DNA of 7,117 nt from Prevotellaceae bacterium (GTDB lineage: Bacteria > Bacteroidota > Bacteroidia > Bacteroidales > UBA932), in NCBI GenBank assembly GCA_031268055.1, contig JAIRXY010000143.1, forward strand, positions 1-7,117. Reading direction: 5' to 3'. Positions 1 through 6,658 of the stretch are shown piece by piece (position 1 is the first letter of the stretch; every line of letters begins with the position of its first letter). The notes below the pieces were generated by a model. It saw only the letters and a program-made list of their open reading frames with translations, did no database searches and was not told where the DNA came from. A program made the position numbers and the translations under genes.

Positions 1-482
1 CCGCTGCTACCCAGCGCCGAAACAGTGAGCGTCACCTCGAACGAAGATTTTGTCAGGTTTTCGACGTAGCTGGTTTGTACCGAAGGCGTTGCGTTGTTGT
101 TGTCGTCGTCAGGCGGCGCGTTGGTTACGTAGTGCGCTTCGCCGAAAATGGCTATTGCGTTATTGAAAATGGCGTAGGCTTTCAGGGCGCAGCGCTGCGG
201 GTTGTATACGCTGCTAAAGGTAGGGGTGAATGTTTCCTCGCTGCCCGCTTTTGCCCGTGCAATTTCAGCGTTGTCTGAGCCAAAAAGCGCAATACCCCAC
301 TCATCTGCGCCGGACGAGCGGTTAATGCTCGCCTTGGCGCTAACGGACGTTGCGGTGTACGACACATCGCTCAGCTCCAGCTTCAAATCGTCAATGGGGT
401 TGGGCAGGTTTAGGCAGGCGGTAATAAGCGCCGGCATACAAGCGAGCAGCACAGCTATTTTTGGGGTTATGGCGGCTTTCAT
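1..482 (-). CDS. FN3-like repeat lipoprotein, 3' end cut by the window
   Basis: The first 160 codons are visible and the gene runs off the left edge. The N-terminus is a lipoprotein signal: K2, a hydrophobic stretch from about residue 9, and the lipobox ITAC with Cys23 as the likely lipidated residue. Residues about 36-120 form one FN3/Ig-like repeat of the Bacteroidetes kind (ATSVSAKASI, then GADEWGIALFG, then KAYAIFNN and FGEAHYVTN). An Asp/Asn linker follows (DDDNNN, 125-130), and a second repeat begins at about 133 (SYVENLTKSSFEVTLTVSA). The product is probably anchored in the outer membrane, facing the periplasm or the surface; ligand unknown. The start lies 45 bp beyond the PEGA gene's stop, so the two are likely co-transcribed. 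The leader is A-rich (AAATAAAAA) with no clear Shine-Dalgarno, as is common in this phylum. Family assignment rests on pattern, not on a search. Confidence 0.8.
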   Translation of the reverse strand, partial: MKAAITPKIAVLLACMPALITACLNLPNPIDDLKLELSDVSYTATSVSAKASINRSSGADEWGIALFGSDNAEIARAKAGSEETFTPTFSSVYNPQRCALKAYAIFNNAIAIFGEAHYVTNAPPDDDNNNATPSVQTSYVENLTKSSFEVTLTVSALGSS

Positions 483-527
483 TTTTTATTTGAAAAATCT
501 AAAGTAGTAAATTCTCTAATACATTTT

Positions 528-3344
528 CTATTTTTCTTCCGAGTTGGCAGCAGACCACGCTATCAATCCCACGACAGCTCCTGTAATAATGATGCCCCAC
601 GTGGGCTTTGTGCCGATGGTGTAGGTGAGCAGGTGCGTACCGATAGGCGTACCTTTTCCGGCAAAGCCACGCTGGTATGAGTAGTTGAAGCCTCCCCACG
701 AGGAGCCTTTGAACATATAGGACAAGCCCGCCTTGTAGTAGGGTTGCGAAATGTCTTCATCAAAGAGGCTGCCAGCGCTGGAGCGTTCGCCCCACTGGTA
801 GCCGCCTCCGAAGTCAATGCTAAAGTGCTCGGTAAGGTGCAGGCTCGAATACATGCCGCCGTATAGTACAATAAAGTTGATGTCCTCTACAGCGCCCATT
901 GCTCCCACCTCAAAGTTGAGGGGAAAAGCTTTGGAGTTGTTGTAGTGCAGGCCAACGCTTGCTACGGGGTTGCCCACGTCGTCCACTCCGCCGCCAATTT
1001 TCAGGTGGAAGCCTCCGGCGGCTTGGTGGATATCATTGCGGTCGAAGTCGATGTAGCTGTCGCTAAAATCGTTCCCTCCAAAAAGCGAAGCTATGGAGCG
1101 CTTGCCGAGCGCCATCCCTGCGCCGAAGTGCAGCTCGCCGAAGTCGCTGCCCGGTATTATGCTGTGCCCTGCCGAGAGGGTGAAGCCTCCCAGATTCACT
1201 TTTGCGCCGTACTCTACTTCAAGCCCGCTTGCCTCGCTGGAGGTTGCAAGGGCAACCGCAATGGTTTTGTTATCTTCGTTCTTTACCTCGTAGCGGTACT
1301 GCGGGGCGTACATTCCGTAGCCAGCGCCGCCGTACACGTACAGCCAGCTGGCCAAGCGGAGCATTACCCCTCCTGTAAGCGAAAGGCGCTTGTGCGTTTC
1401 CTCGAAGCTGTGTAGCCCGTCAATAACAAATTCTTCATTATCTCCGTCGAGCACGTTGGGGTAGGGGTTGAACATGGACTTGCTGGCGCGGAAGGCCGCG
1501 TAACCTCCCCAGCGGCGAGCCATGCCAACCGACATGCCCACGTAGGAAGTTGGTGGGGATACGCGCCAGTCGATAAAGGTTGTCGGGTCGGGTATACGCC
1601 TAAAGGGTTTCGCTTTCAGGTGGGCGTACAGCGTATTGCTGCCCTGCCGTACGTTAGCCGTGCCTTCGTAATCGTTGTAGCCCGGGTACGAAACTCGCAC
1701 GGTGTAAGCTCCTGTGGGCAGGTCTTTCACCTGCATGTCGGAGTACGACGTGATTCCCACGCTGCTGCCGTTCAGGTATATTGTCGCGCCGCTCACGTTG
1801 CTCGATACTTTGAGCGAGCCAAGCTGTATTTCTTCGAGCGTGAGGTTAAGGAGGTTGTCGCCGCGCGTAAGGGTGTGGGTCATCTCCCTGTCCCTGTAGC
1901 CGCGGTACACGGCTTTGATACTTATCTGCTTCACGTCAATGTTTACGTTGGGCAGCGTAAGCGGGCTTGTACCCTTCCGCTCGTTGTTTACGTACACGCC
2001 GGCTCCACTGGGAGTGGTGCTGATAATCAGGTTGGCAAGCCTTGGCGCTTCGGTAAGGGTAACTTTCAGCGGGGTTATTTTGCTTTCGCTTATTTCTACC
2101 GTGGCGTTGTAAACCTGCCAGTCGGGGTCGTCGGGCATAAGGCGCAGCGCGTGCTTGCCCACAAGGAGGTCTTTTACCGTAGTCGGCGTGATGCTGCTTT
2201 TTTCAGCGTCGTCGACAAACACTTTGGCGTTGTACCCGCCGACTATTTCAACGTCCAGCTTTCCGTAAATAGGCTCAAGCGCGGGGACTTCGAGCGTCTG
2301 GTCTTTGCCGACTGCAACGGTAATGCTTTTTTTGTAGGGGCGGTGCGATTCTTTTTCAACTACAAGGGTATGCAGCCCCGCTTCGAGGCGGTCTTGCCAG
2401 CTTCCGGTAGCGGCGAGGTTGTTGTCAATAAAAATCTTGCCGTCGTCGGCTGAGCGCACGCTTACCACGGCGAAGTTGGGCGTAAGCTCTATGCTAAGCG
2501 GTGTTTGTTCGCCCGATTTTACCCGCACCTCCTGCTTGGCAGACTTGTAAAATTCTTTGGTAACGGTTACGCTGTGGTTGCCCTTGTCGAGGCTAATGGT
2601 AGCGGGCGTTTTTACAGCTTGCATTTTGCCGTCTATCAGGATGGCGGCGCCCTGCTCGGGCGTGGAAGTTATGCTGACCTCGCCAATGGACGAAACCATG
2701 TTAACGGTTAGCGAAATCGTTTCTTCCTGCTTGACAACGATTCGTCCGCGGTCGGTTTCATAGCCGTAGGCCGATATTTCGTAGGTGTAGGAGCCGGGGC
2801 GCAGGGATTTAACCCAGCGCTTGCCGGTCATTATTTCTTCCACGTCGCCTATTTTTAGGGTAGCGCCTTCCACAAAGCCATCAATGGCAATGCGCCCAAC
2901 GTCCAGAGTTTCATCAATAATGTTGCGCTGCGTACCGCTTGTCAAAGTCATCAGGTACACTGTGCCCGCCTTGAGCGAGGGCAGCGGGTGGTTTTCTACC
3001 GTGCCGGCTACGTTGTGCCGTATGGATATTTTTGTAGCGCCGGCAGGGGCGTACATCCATACGCGCCCTTCGGAGCACTCTACCTCGCCCATACCCGCCC
3101 CCGTTCCAAAGTCGGGAGCCATGAAATCGGTACAGCTCAGGGTGGTTGAGATTTTAATAAGCGCATAAAGCTCGCCGCTACGATTGGGGTGCGGGCGTGG
3201 AGAGCCCAGCTTTGCCTCCTGGTCCAGCGGGTCTTCTTCAAATTTGCTCATGATCATTTGGGCGTTGACGCTTGCGCCGACCGCAAGCAGCAAGGATAGG
3301 GCAAATAGCCATCGCTTGTAAGCTTTGCGTTTCGCTGTTCTCAT
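528..3344 (-). CDS. PEGA-repeat protein with C-terminal outer-membrane-barrel-like region
   Basis: 938 aa. A signal peptide (basic RTAKRKAYKR, hydrophobic 12-22) ends near NAQ (27-29). Residues about 55-140 match a domain I associate with Bacteroidetes PEGA proteins (ALIKISTT, GRVWMYAPAGATKISIRH). Six tandem PEGA-like repeats of about 70 aa follow, at roughly 148-217, 221-289, 290-357, 359-432, 436-505 and 507-578. Each has a G/A-x-(I/V)-(Y/F/L)-(I/V) hairpin, a central L..G.H/Y turn and a Y-x-(G/S)-Y/H-like end; the clearest are STTPSGAGVYVNN and PTGAYTVRVSYPGYNDYEG. From about 598 the sequence becomes alternating Gly/aromatic beta strands (VYGGAGYGMYA, SIDFGGGYQWGE, FNYSYQRGF), as in outer-membrane barrels. 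It ends in a hydrophobic helix, 917-930, and NSEEK. PEGA domains are carbohydrate- or wall-associated modules by family; a link from envelope to outer membrane is inference. The start is favoured because the signal peptide begins there. Confidence 0.85.
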   Translation of the reverse strand: MRTAKRKAYKRWLFALSLLLAVGASVNAQMIMSKFEEDPLDQEAKLGSPRPHPNRSGELYALIKISTTLSCTDFMAPDFGTGAGMGEVECSEGRVWMYAPAGATKISIRHNVAGTVENHPLPSLKAGTVYLMTLTSGTQRNIIDETLDVGRIAIDGFVEGATLKIGDVEEIMTGKRWVKSLRPGSYTYEISAYGYETDRGRIVVKQEETISLTVNMVSSIGEVSITSTPEQGAAILIDGKMQAVKTPATISLDKGNHSVTVTKEFYKSAKQEVRVKSGEQTPLSIELTPNFAVVSVRSADDGKIFIDNNLAATGSWQDRLEAGLHTLVVEKESHRPYKKSITVAVGKDQTLEVPALEPIYGKLDVEIVGGYNAKVFVDDAEKSSITPTTVKDLLVGKHALRLMPDDPDWQVYNATVEISESKITPLKVTLTEAPRLANLIISTTPSGAGVYVNNERKGTSPLTLPNVNIDVKQISIKAVYRGYRDREMTHTLTRGDNLLNLTLEEIQLGSLKVSSNVSGATIYLNGSSVGITSYSDMQVKDLPTGAYTVRVSYPGYNDYEGTANVRQGSNTLYAHLKAKPFRRIPDPTTFIDWRVSPPTSYVGMSVGMARRWGGYAAFRASKSMFNPYPNVLDGDNEEFVIDGLHSFEETHKRLSLTGGVMLRLASWLYVYGGAGYGMYAPQYRYEVKNEDNKTIAVALATSSEASGLEVEYGAKVNLGGFTLSAGHSIIPGSDFGELHFGAGMALGKRSIASLFGGNDFSDSYIDFDRNDIHQAAGGFHLKIGGGVDDVGNPVASVGLHYNNSKAFPLNFEVGAMGAVEDINFIVLYGGMYSSLHLTEHFSIDFGGGYQWGERSSAGSLFDEDISQPYYKAGLSYMFKGSSWGGFNYSYQRGFAGKGTPIGTHLLTYTIGTKPTWGIIITGAVVGLIAWSAANSEEK

Positions 3345-3558
3345 ACGTTATTTTTGCAATTTATTATTGTTGTGTCGAGGCTCTAAGCTATAAAGTTCCG
3401 ACGTACTCCTGATTTCGTAAAAAAGGTTTTGGGGGGCAGGCGCGCAAAAAAAGCGTACAAGCCGCCCTGTTTTTCCCCAAATGCTACCAAGGGGGAGTGG
3501 TTTACACGCTTTATAAGTGAGTTGTATACTTTCGCTGGCGTGGGCTGCAAGGCATTTT

Positions 3559-3673
3559 TTTGTCTGAGCTGTGATTTTTTGATTGACGTGATTGATTCAT
3601 GATTTTCTTTTGATTCATGATTTTCTTTTGTCTGAATCAGGATTTACAGAATTTTGGGATTGGCAGGATTTGC
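3559..3673. repeat. Bacteroidetes-type intergenic repeat block
   Basis: Read on the minus strand, the block contains AATCCTGCCAATCCC, AAATCCTGATTCAGACAA and similar short words repeated with drift. TTTGTCTGA occurs at 3559-3567 and again at 3627-3635 on the plus strand. From memory, closely similar 'AATCCTG..AATCC..AAATCCTGATTCAGAC' sequence recurs between genes in many Bacteroidetes; this is recalled, not searched. It has no coding signal and lies downstream of the 621-aa gene. Confidence 0.6.
3592..3627. repeat. 18-bp perfect tandem repeat, two copies
   Basis: The unit TTGATTCATGATTTTCTT occurs at 3592-3609 and 3610-3627 with no difference, then breaks into the related TTGTCTGAATCAGG. Perfect identity suggests recent slippage or duplication. 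Copy number may vary between strains. Confidence 0.9.
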
Positions 3674-3716
3674 CATCACCCCAGCTATTGAATAGCGCGC
3701 GGCGTGGCTTGCTGTA

Positions 3717-3739
3717 GAGACGTGGCGCTGCCACATCTC
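3717..3739. repeat. 10-bp hairpin in the downstream region of the 621-aa gene
   Basis: GAGACGTGGC (3717-3726) and GCCACATCTC (3730-3739) pair around a 3-nt loop. The single mismatch becomes a G-U pair only in minus-strand RNA, which suggests that strand is the relevant one. It lies about 100 nt beyond the stop at 3838. No U-run follows, so it is not a clear terminator. Confidence 0.6.
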
Positions 3740-3763
3740 CTCTTAAATCCATCCTCTTAAATC
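3738..3763. repeat. 12-bp direct repeat, 14-bp period
   Basis: TCCTCTTAAATC occurs at 3738-3749 and 3752-3763, separated by two bases. The first copy overlaps the end of the neighbouring hairpin. Function unknown. Confidence 0.75.
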
Positions 3764-3837
3764 GCACCCGCAAATAATTACGTATTTTCAGCGTGTAAAC
3801 CATTAATTCAAAGAACATTTGGTCTTAATAATATGCT

Positions 3838-5703
3838 TTAAAAATTTCCCACATTATACACCCCAATTTCGGGGTCTTTTTCCGGTTGCCATGTGCGCAC
3901 GTGGATAATGGGCTTAAAGGGGTCGTTCAGGTCCACGTAGAGAAAAAGGTAGCCCTTGTCGCCATAGGTTGCCGAGAAGTAGTCCTGCTGCATCTGTATG
4001 CCGTACATTTCGCCCCCCTTGCCGGCCTTTGTAATATTGGTGTCGGCAAATTTCAGGTTAATGTACTCTTGGCTGCGGAAGCACTGCTCCAGATTTTTCA
4101 TGTAGGTGGCTTTGTCGTACCGGGTTTGCTCCACTTTTGGAGGAATGTATCGGTTTTCGACGGTTGCCGCCGGGTGCACCACCCGCCCCACGATGATAAG
4201 CGCATCCTCCGAAAAGATGGACTTCAGGTAGTCGAGCCGCTTGAGGGCGTAAGCCGTTTGGTAGGTTTCGATAAAGTTGATGATGGCCATGCGGGAGTAC
4301 TCGTTCCACTGGTCGTTCCGCGCCACGTCGTAGGCCATGCCGTCGCTGACGGCAAATTGCAGCGAGCGTATTTTGCCTGTTGCCGATTCGATGTCGAACA
4401 CCACGTTTTCCACAAACTGCCGGCGGTTGCTGAAGGTGAAGCGCATGGGCAGCGAGCGCGCCAAAATGCCATCGTCAAAGCGCACGAACTTGTAGTTGGG
4501 CTGCCCGCATATAACGGCTTTTCCGTTGCCGACAAGCTTTTTGTAAATGTCGAAACCTTCCGCCGTAAAGCAATCCTGCGCCAGCCCATACTGCCGCGCG
4601 ACGATGGCGTTTTGCACTTTCTGGAGCAGGGGCAGGTACTGCGCTCCGTCCACAGACGCTGTGATTCCTGCTTTGGCTACTGCGTTTGTTGCCGGCTTTG
4701 CTTCGGCTTCGCTTGGCTGGCTGCTGTCGAGGAAGCTGTCGCCCGACGTGTCGACGCTGGCGACGGGGTCAAATTTTTCCACCTTTTTAATTTCGATTTG
4801 CAGCGAAGCTTTTTTGAAGGATATCGCCTTTACGTTGGGCAGGATGGCGTCTACTTCCCGGTCGGTTTTCCACTCGTCGCCAAATTCATACTCCACGAGC
4901 AGGTGTATGCTTTTGTGCAGGTCAGGCTTGTCGCCAATCATTTCTGCCGTTCCTGCGCCGTTTTTTGCGCCGATAACCCTCGACCAGCTGCGCCCGTCGT
5001 GCGTCTTGTATTCGAGGTTGCTTACCGGCTGTCCGTTGTATGCGAGCAACAGGTTGTAGATAGTCAGGTTCGTTTCGGTTTTTTTGCCCGTTACCTTGCA
5101 GGATATTCCGTCGAACAGGCGGTTGATTTGCTGCGGCAGGAACAGCGACAGCTTTTGCTCGCTGCCGTCAACGGCGGCGCTTATGGTGTTGCCGTCCGGG
5201 TGGCTTTGCAGCAGGAGCAGCGCCCAGTAGTAGTACTTTAGCGCATCGGCTAATTGCAGCTTCAGCTCGGCTTCGTGGGCGATTGCCACAAAGTCCTTTA
5301 TTTTTTCTTCGCGCTCGGCAAATATCTTTTTCACCTCCGCGCGGTGGAGGTAGCACAGCACGTGGATGGCGTCGTCTTCTTGCCATTCTATTTTTTCGGT
5401 GTTTTTCAGCGTGGCCGACGAGTAAGATTTTAGTATAGCTTTGGCGCTTTCGGTAAATTCAGCCTTGCCGTTCACTGTAACTTGCTCCGAGCCAATGAAC
5501 GTTTCGCTCGCCAGCGTAACCGAGATGGCGTTGAGCAAGCTTTGCAGGGCTTCGTCTTCCGCCCGCTTGGGCGTGCTACCTATGCCTTCGCCGTAGTAGT
5601 ACTTCTTGCTGCCTTTTATTTCGCTTATCGACTGCGAAAACAGGCAGGGGCATGAAGCAACCAGCGAAAAACAAACGGCGTAAATGCGTAATATTTTACT
5701 CAT
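3838..5703 (-). CDS. Exported LPP20-domain protein with NTF2-like C-terminal half
   Basis: 621 aa, function unknown. The signal peptide covers about 1-23. Two exits are possible: signal peptidase I after LFSQ, or lipidation at Cys18 in VASC. Residues about 33-135 resemble an LPP20/FlgO-type domain (YYYGEGIGSTPKRAEDEALQ, then a helix and strand, then IHVLCYLHRAEVKKIF). Residues 136-168 form a helical pair rich in Ala/Leu. About 195-305 is beta-rich and Ig-like, and 311-350 is an Ser/Ala/Glu linker. About 353-455 and 462-605 each run from a long helix to a curved set of strands, as in NTF2-like folds; the second holds FIETYQTAYALKRLDYLKSIF and ends at IIHVRTWQPE. No catalytic residues are evident. 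The gene follows the smaller LPP20 lipoprotein gene by 107 bp across a strong hairpin, so the two are likely linked. Location is the periplasm or an outer-membrane anchor. The domain calls after residue 200 are inferences from secondary-structure pattern. Confidence 0.8.
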   Translation of the reverse strand: MSKILRIYAVCFSLVASCPCLFSQSISEIKGSKKYYYGEGIGSTPKRAEDEALQSLLNAISVTLASETFIGSEQVTVNGKAEFTESAKAILKSYSSATLKNTEKIEWQEDDAIHVLCYLHRAEVKKIFAEREEKIKDFVAIAHEAELKLQLADALKYYYWALLLLQSHPDGNTISAAVDGSEQKLSLFLPQQINRLFDGISCKVTGKKTETNLTIYNLLLAYNGQPVSNLEYKTHDGRSWSRVIGAKNGAGTAEMIGDKPDLHKSIHLLVEYEFGDEWKTDREVDAILPNVKAISFKKASLQIEIKKVEKFDPVASVDTSGDSFLDSSQPSEAEAKPATNAVAKAGITASVDGAQYLPLLQKVQNAIVARQYGLAQDCFTAEGFDIYKKLVGNGKAVICGQPNYKFVRFDDGILARSLPMRFTFSNRRQFVENVVFDIESATGKIRSLQFAVSDGMAYDVARNDQWNEYSRMAIINFIETYQTAYALKRLDYLKSIFSEDALIIVGRVVHPAATVENRYIPPKVEQTRYDKATYMKNLEQCFRSQEYINLKFADTNITKAGKGGEMYGIQMQQDYFSATYGDKGYLFLYVDLNDPFKPIIHVRTWQPEKDPEIGVYNVGNF

Positions 5704-5747
5704 AAATAAATTTCGGATATCAAATTTTTGGGGGTCAACAACTTCCT

Positions 5748-5784
5748 CCCCCCCCGACAGGGCTTCACACCCTGTCGGGGGGGG
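5748..5784. repeat. Perfect 15-bp GC-rich hairpin between the two LPP20-domain genes
   Basis: The arms 5748-5762 (eight C, then GACAGGG) and 5770-5784 (CCCTGTC, then eight G) pair without a mismatch around a 7-nt loop, CTTCACA. No T-run follows on either strand, so it is not a standard intrinsic terminator. It fills the spacer between the stop at 5811 and the ATG at 5703. On the minus-strand mRNA it ends 44 nt before that ATG. It could protect the upstream message, dampen read-through, or be a dispersed palindrome. Confidence 0.8.
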
Positions 5785-5810
5785 GATACTGCTAAGAAAA
5801 TCAGAAGCTG

Positions 5811-6419
5811 CTACGTGTCCATTTTTTCCAGCTCGCCTTCCACCTTTTTACGGAACTGCTCAAACTCGAAGTTCATTTTGAGCTTTTGGTCGTCGGGTAT
5901 TCTCTGCTCCACCTTGCGGGCTATTTCCGTTGCCATTTCGGCCACGCTTTTCTGGTATTCGAGGCACACCCAGTACTCAAACTGCTGGTTGGGCAGCTTG
6001 AACTTGGCGGTTTTGATCACCACGGTGTTGGCCACCACGCCTTCGGCAACGCTCAGCGCCATGTCGTTGGATTTTTGCCCCTGGTCCTGTACGCTGTTAC
6101 CGCTCTGGCTGTCGCCCGAGTAAATGTTGTAGCCATAGGCTTCTTCGCCGGTAGCAGTTTTGATTTTTGCGGCGATAGCCCTTGCAAACTGTCCGCGGGC
6201 TTGTGTTTCGGCAATGTTGCGGGCGGTCATTTCCGAGAAGTGCGTTCCCTTACCCACCGCGCGGGTTGCCGGGCTTATTTCGGCAGCCGCCTCGCAGGCA
6301 TTTTGCGGAATTTCTACTGCCCCCAGAGAGCTTGAGATATTCTTTGGAGTCTTGCAACTCGTGAGCGCAAGGGTTGCACACGTTGCCGCGCAGGCAACAA
6401 AAAAAATACTTTTTCGCAT
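5811..6419 (-). CDS. LPP20-like family lipoprotein
   Basis: 202 aa. A textbook lipoprotein signal opens it: MRKS, a hydrophobic core, and the lipobox LTSC with Cys22 lipidated. Residues about 50-165 fit the LPP20 family: GKGTHFSEMTARNIAETQAR is the usual Gly-rich strand followed by an Ala-rich helix of repeated short-side-chain residues; a helix with AIAAKI follows, then a variable loop (SGDSQSGNSVQDQG), a helix (ALSVAEGVVANTVV) and the final strand FEYWVCLEY. A charged helical tail follows to residue 202 (VEQRIPDDQKLK, FRKKVEGELEKM) and could form a coiled coil. The product is probably an outer-membrane lipoprotein facing the periplasm. LPP20 is named for a Helicobacter membrane antigen; a biochemical role is not established for this branch. 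It lies first in a probable two-gene unit with the 621-aa protein, which carries a related domain. ATG 6419 is the only start that keeps the lipoprotein signal. Confidence 0.85.
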   Translation of the reverse strand: MRKSIFFVACAATCATLALTSCKTPKNISSSLGAVEIPQNACEAAAEISPATRAVGKGTHFSEMTARNIAETQARGQFARAIAAKIKTATGEEAYGYNIYSGDSQSGNSVQDQGQKSNDMALSVAEGVVANTVVIKTAKFKLPNQQFEYWVCLEYQKSVAEMATEIARKVEQRIPDDQKLKMNFEFEQFRKKVEGELEKMDT

Positions 6420-6468
6420 AATACTTTTTGTTAAATTGTTATTACTCTATATTCCTGCTCTTAAGCTT

Positions 6469-6497
6469 GAGGCTTTGCAGGGCTTGCCTCTTTTTTT
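6469..6497 (+). terminator. Weak terminator-like stem facing the plus strand
   Basis: GAGGC (6469-6473) and GCCTC (6486-6490) pair around a 12-nt loop and are followed by seven T (6491-6497). No plus-strand gene is known here, and the 5-bp stem is short, so it may be chance or the end of an antisense transcript. Confidence 0.25.
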
Positions 6498-6628
6498 GTT
6501 AGTAATGCAAAATAAATAATTGGCAATGGTTATTATAGGTTATTATATTTTTGTTAAATAAGTGAGAATGAAAAACTTGCATCGCATAAAATACGGTGCG
6601 GGGATTATGCTGAAAGTTTGCGAAAAAA

Positions 6629-6640
6629 GAGCGTACGCTC
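6629..6640. repeat. 12-bp perfect palindrome next to a homopolymer run
   Basis: GAGCGTACGCTC is self-complementary. Read on the minus strand it is followed at once by six T, so GAGC-GTAC-GCTC plus T6 could act as a weak intrinsic terminator; the 4-bp stem is short for that. It may equally be a protein-binding site. Confidence 0.45.
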
Positions 6641-6658
6641 GTGCACGTATATAATTGT

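Larger units (their letters stand above)
3498..3802. repeat. 13-bp inverted repeat bracketing the repeat cluster
   Basis: TGGTTTACACGCT at 3498-3510 is the exact reverse complement of AGCGTGTAAACCA at 3790-3802, with 279 bp between. The flanks show no target-site duplication. It could be the ends of a degraded MITE-like element or two copies of a binding site in opposite orientation. The span has no transposase. Confidence 0.5.
3345..3837. other. 493-bp gene-free gap, repeat-rich
   Basis: No convincing gene was found. It holds a 13-bp inverted repeat at 3498-3510 and 3790-3802, an interspersed-repeat block with an 18-bp tandem duplication (about 3559-3673), a small hairpin (3717-3739) and a 12-bp direct repeat (3738-3763). 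Near the PEGA gene, 3428-3434 (TTTGGGG) and 3475-3481 (CCCCAAA) pair, with CAGG/CCTG inside, giving a weak stem that could lie in its leader. The PEGA promoter must lie here if that gene has its own, but I found no good match to the Bacteroidetes TTTG / TAnnTTTG pair. Confidence 0.75.

Noticed and set aside
1620..2453. A 277-codon open frame on the plus strand
   Set aside because: It is the same kind of codon-aligned antisense shadow, here of the PEGA gene, with no signal peptide or motif.
3592..3627. CRISPR array
   Set aside because: The two units are directly adjacent with no spacers, the unit is 18 bp, and no cas gene is present.
3498..3802. Insertion sequence
   Set aside because: There is no transposase, no room for one, and no target-site duplication. 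Only a MITE-like relic remains possible.
3615..3818. A 67-codon minus-strand frame in the repeat-rich gap
   Set aside because: Its sequence is the translation of the hairpin and interspersed repeat. It has low-complexity composition and no ribosome-binding context.
3886..5241. A 451-codon open frame on the plus strand
   Set aside because: It is aligned codon for codon with the 621-aa gene on the other strand. It stays open because that gene avoids TTA, CTA and TCA codons. The protein is Val/Phe/His-rich with no domain pattern.
5748..5784. Intrinsic terminator
   Set aside because: The stem is strong, but neither strand has a T-run directly after it, so it is reported as a hairpin repeat instead.
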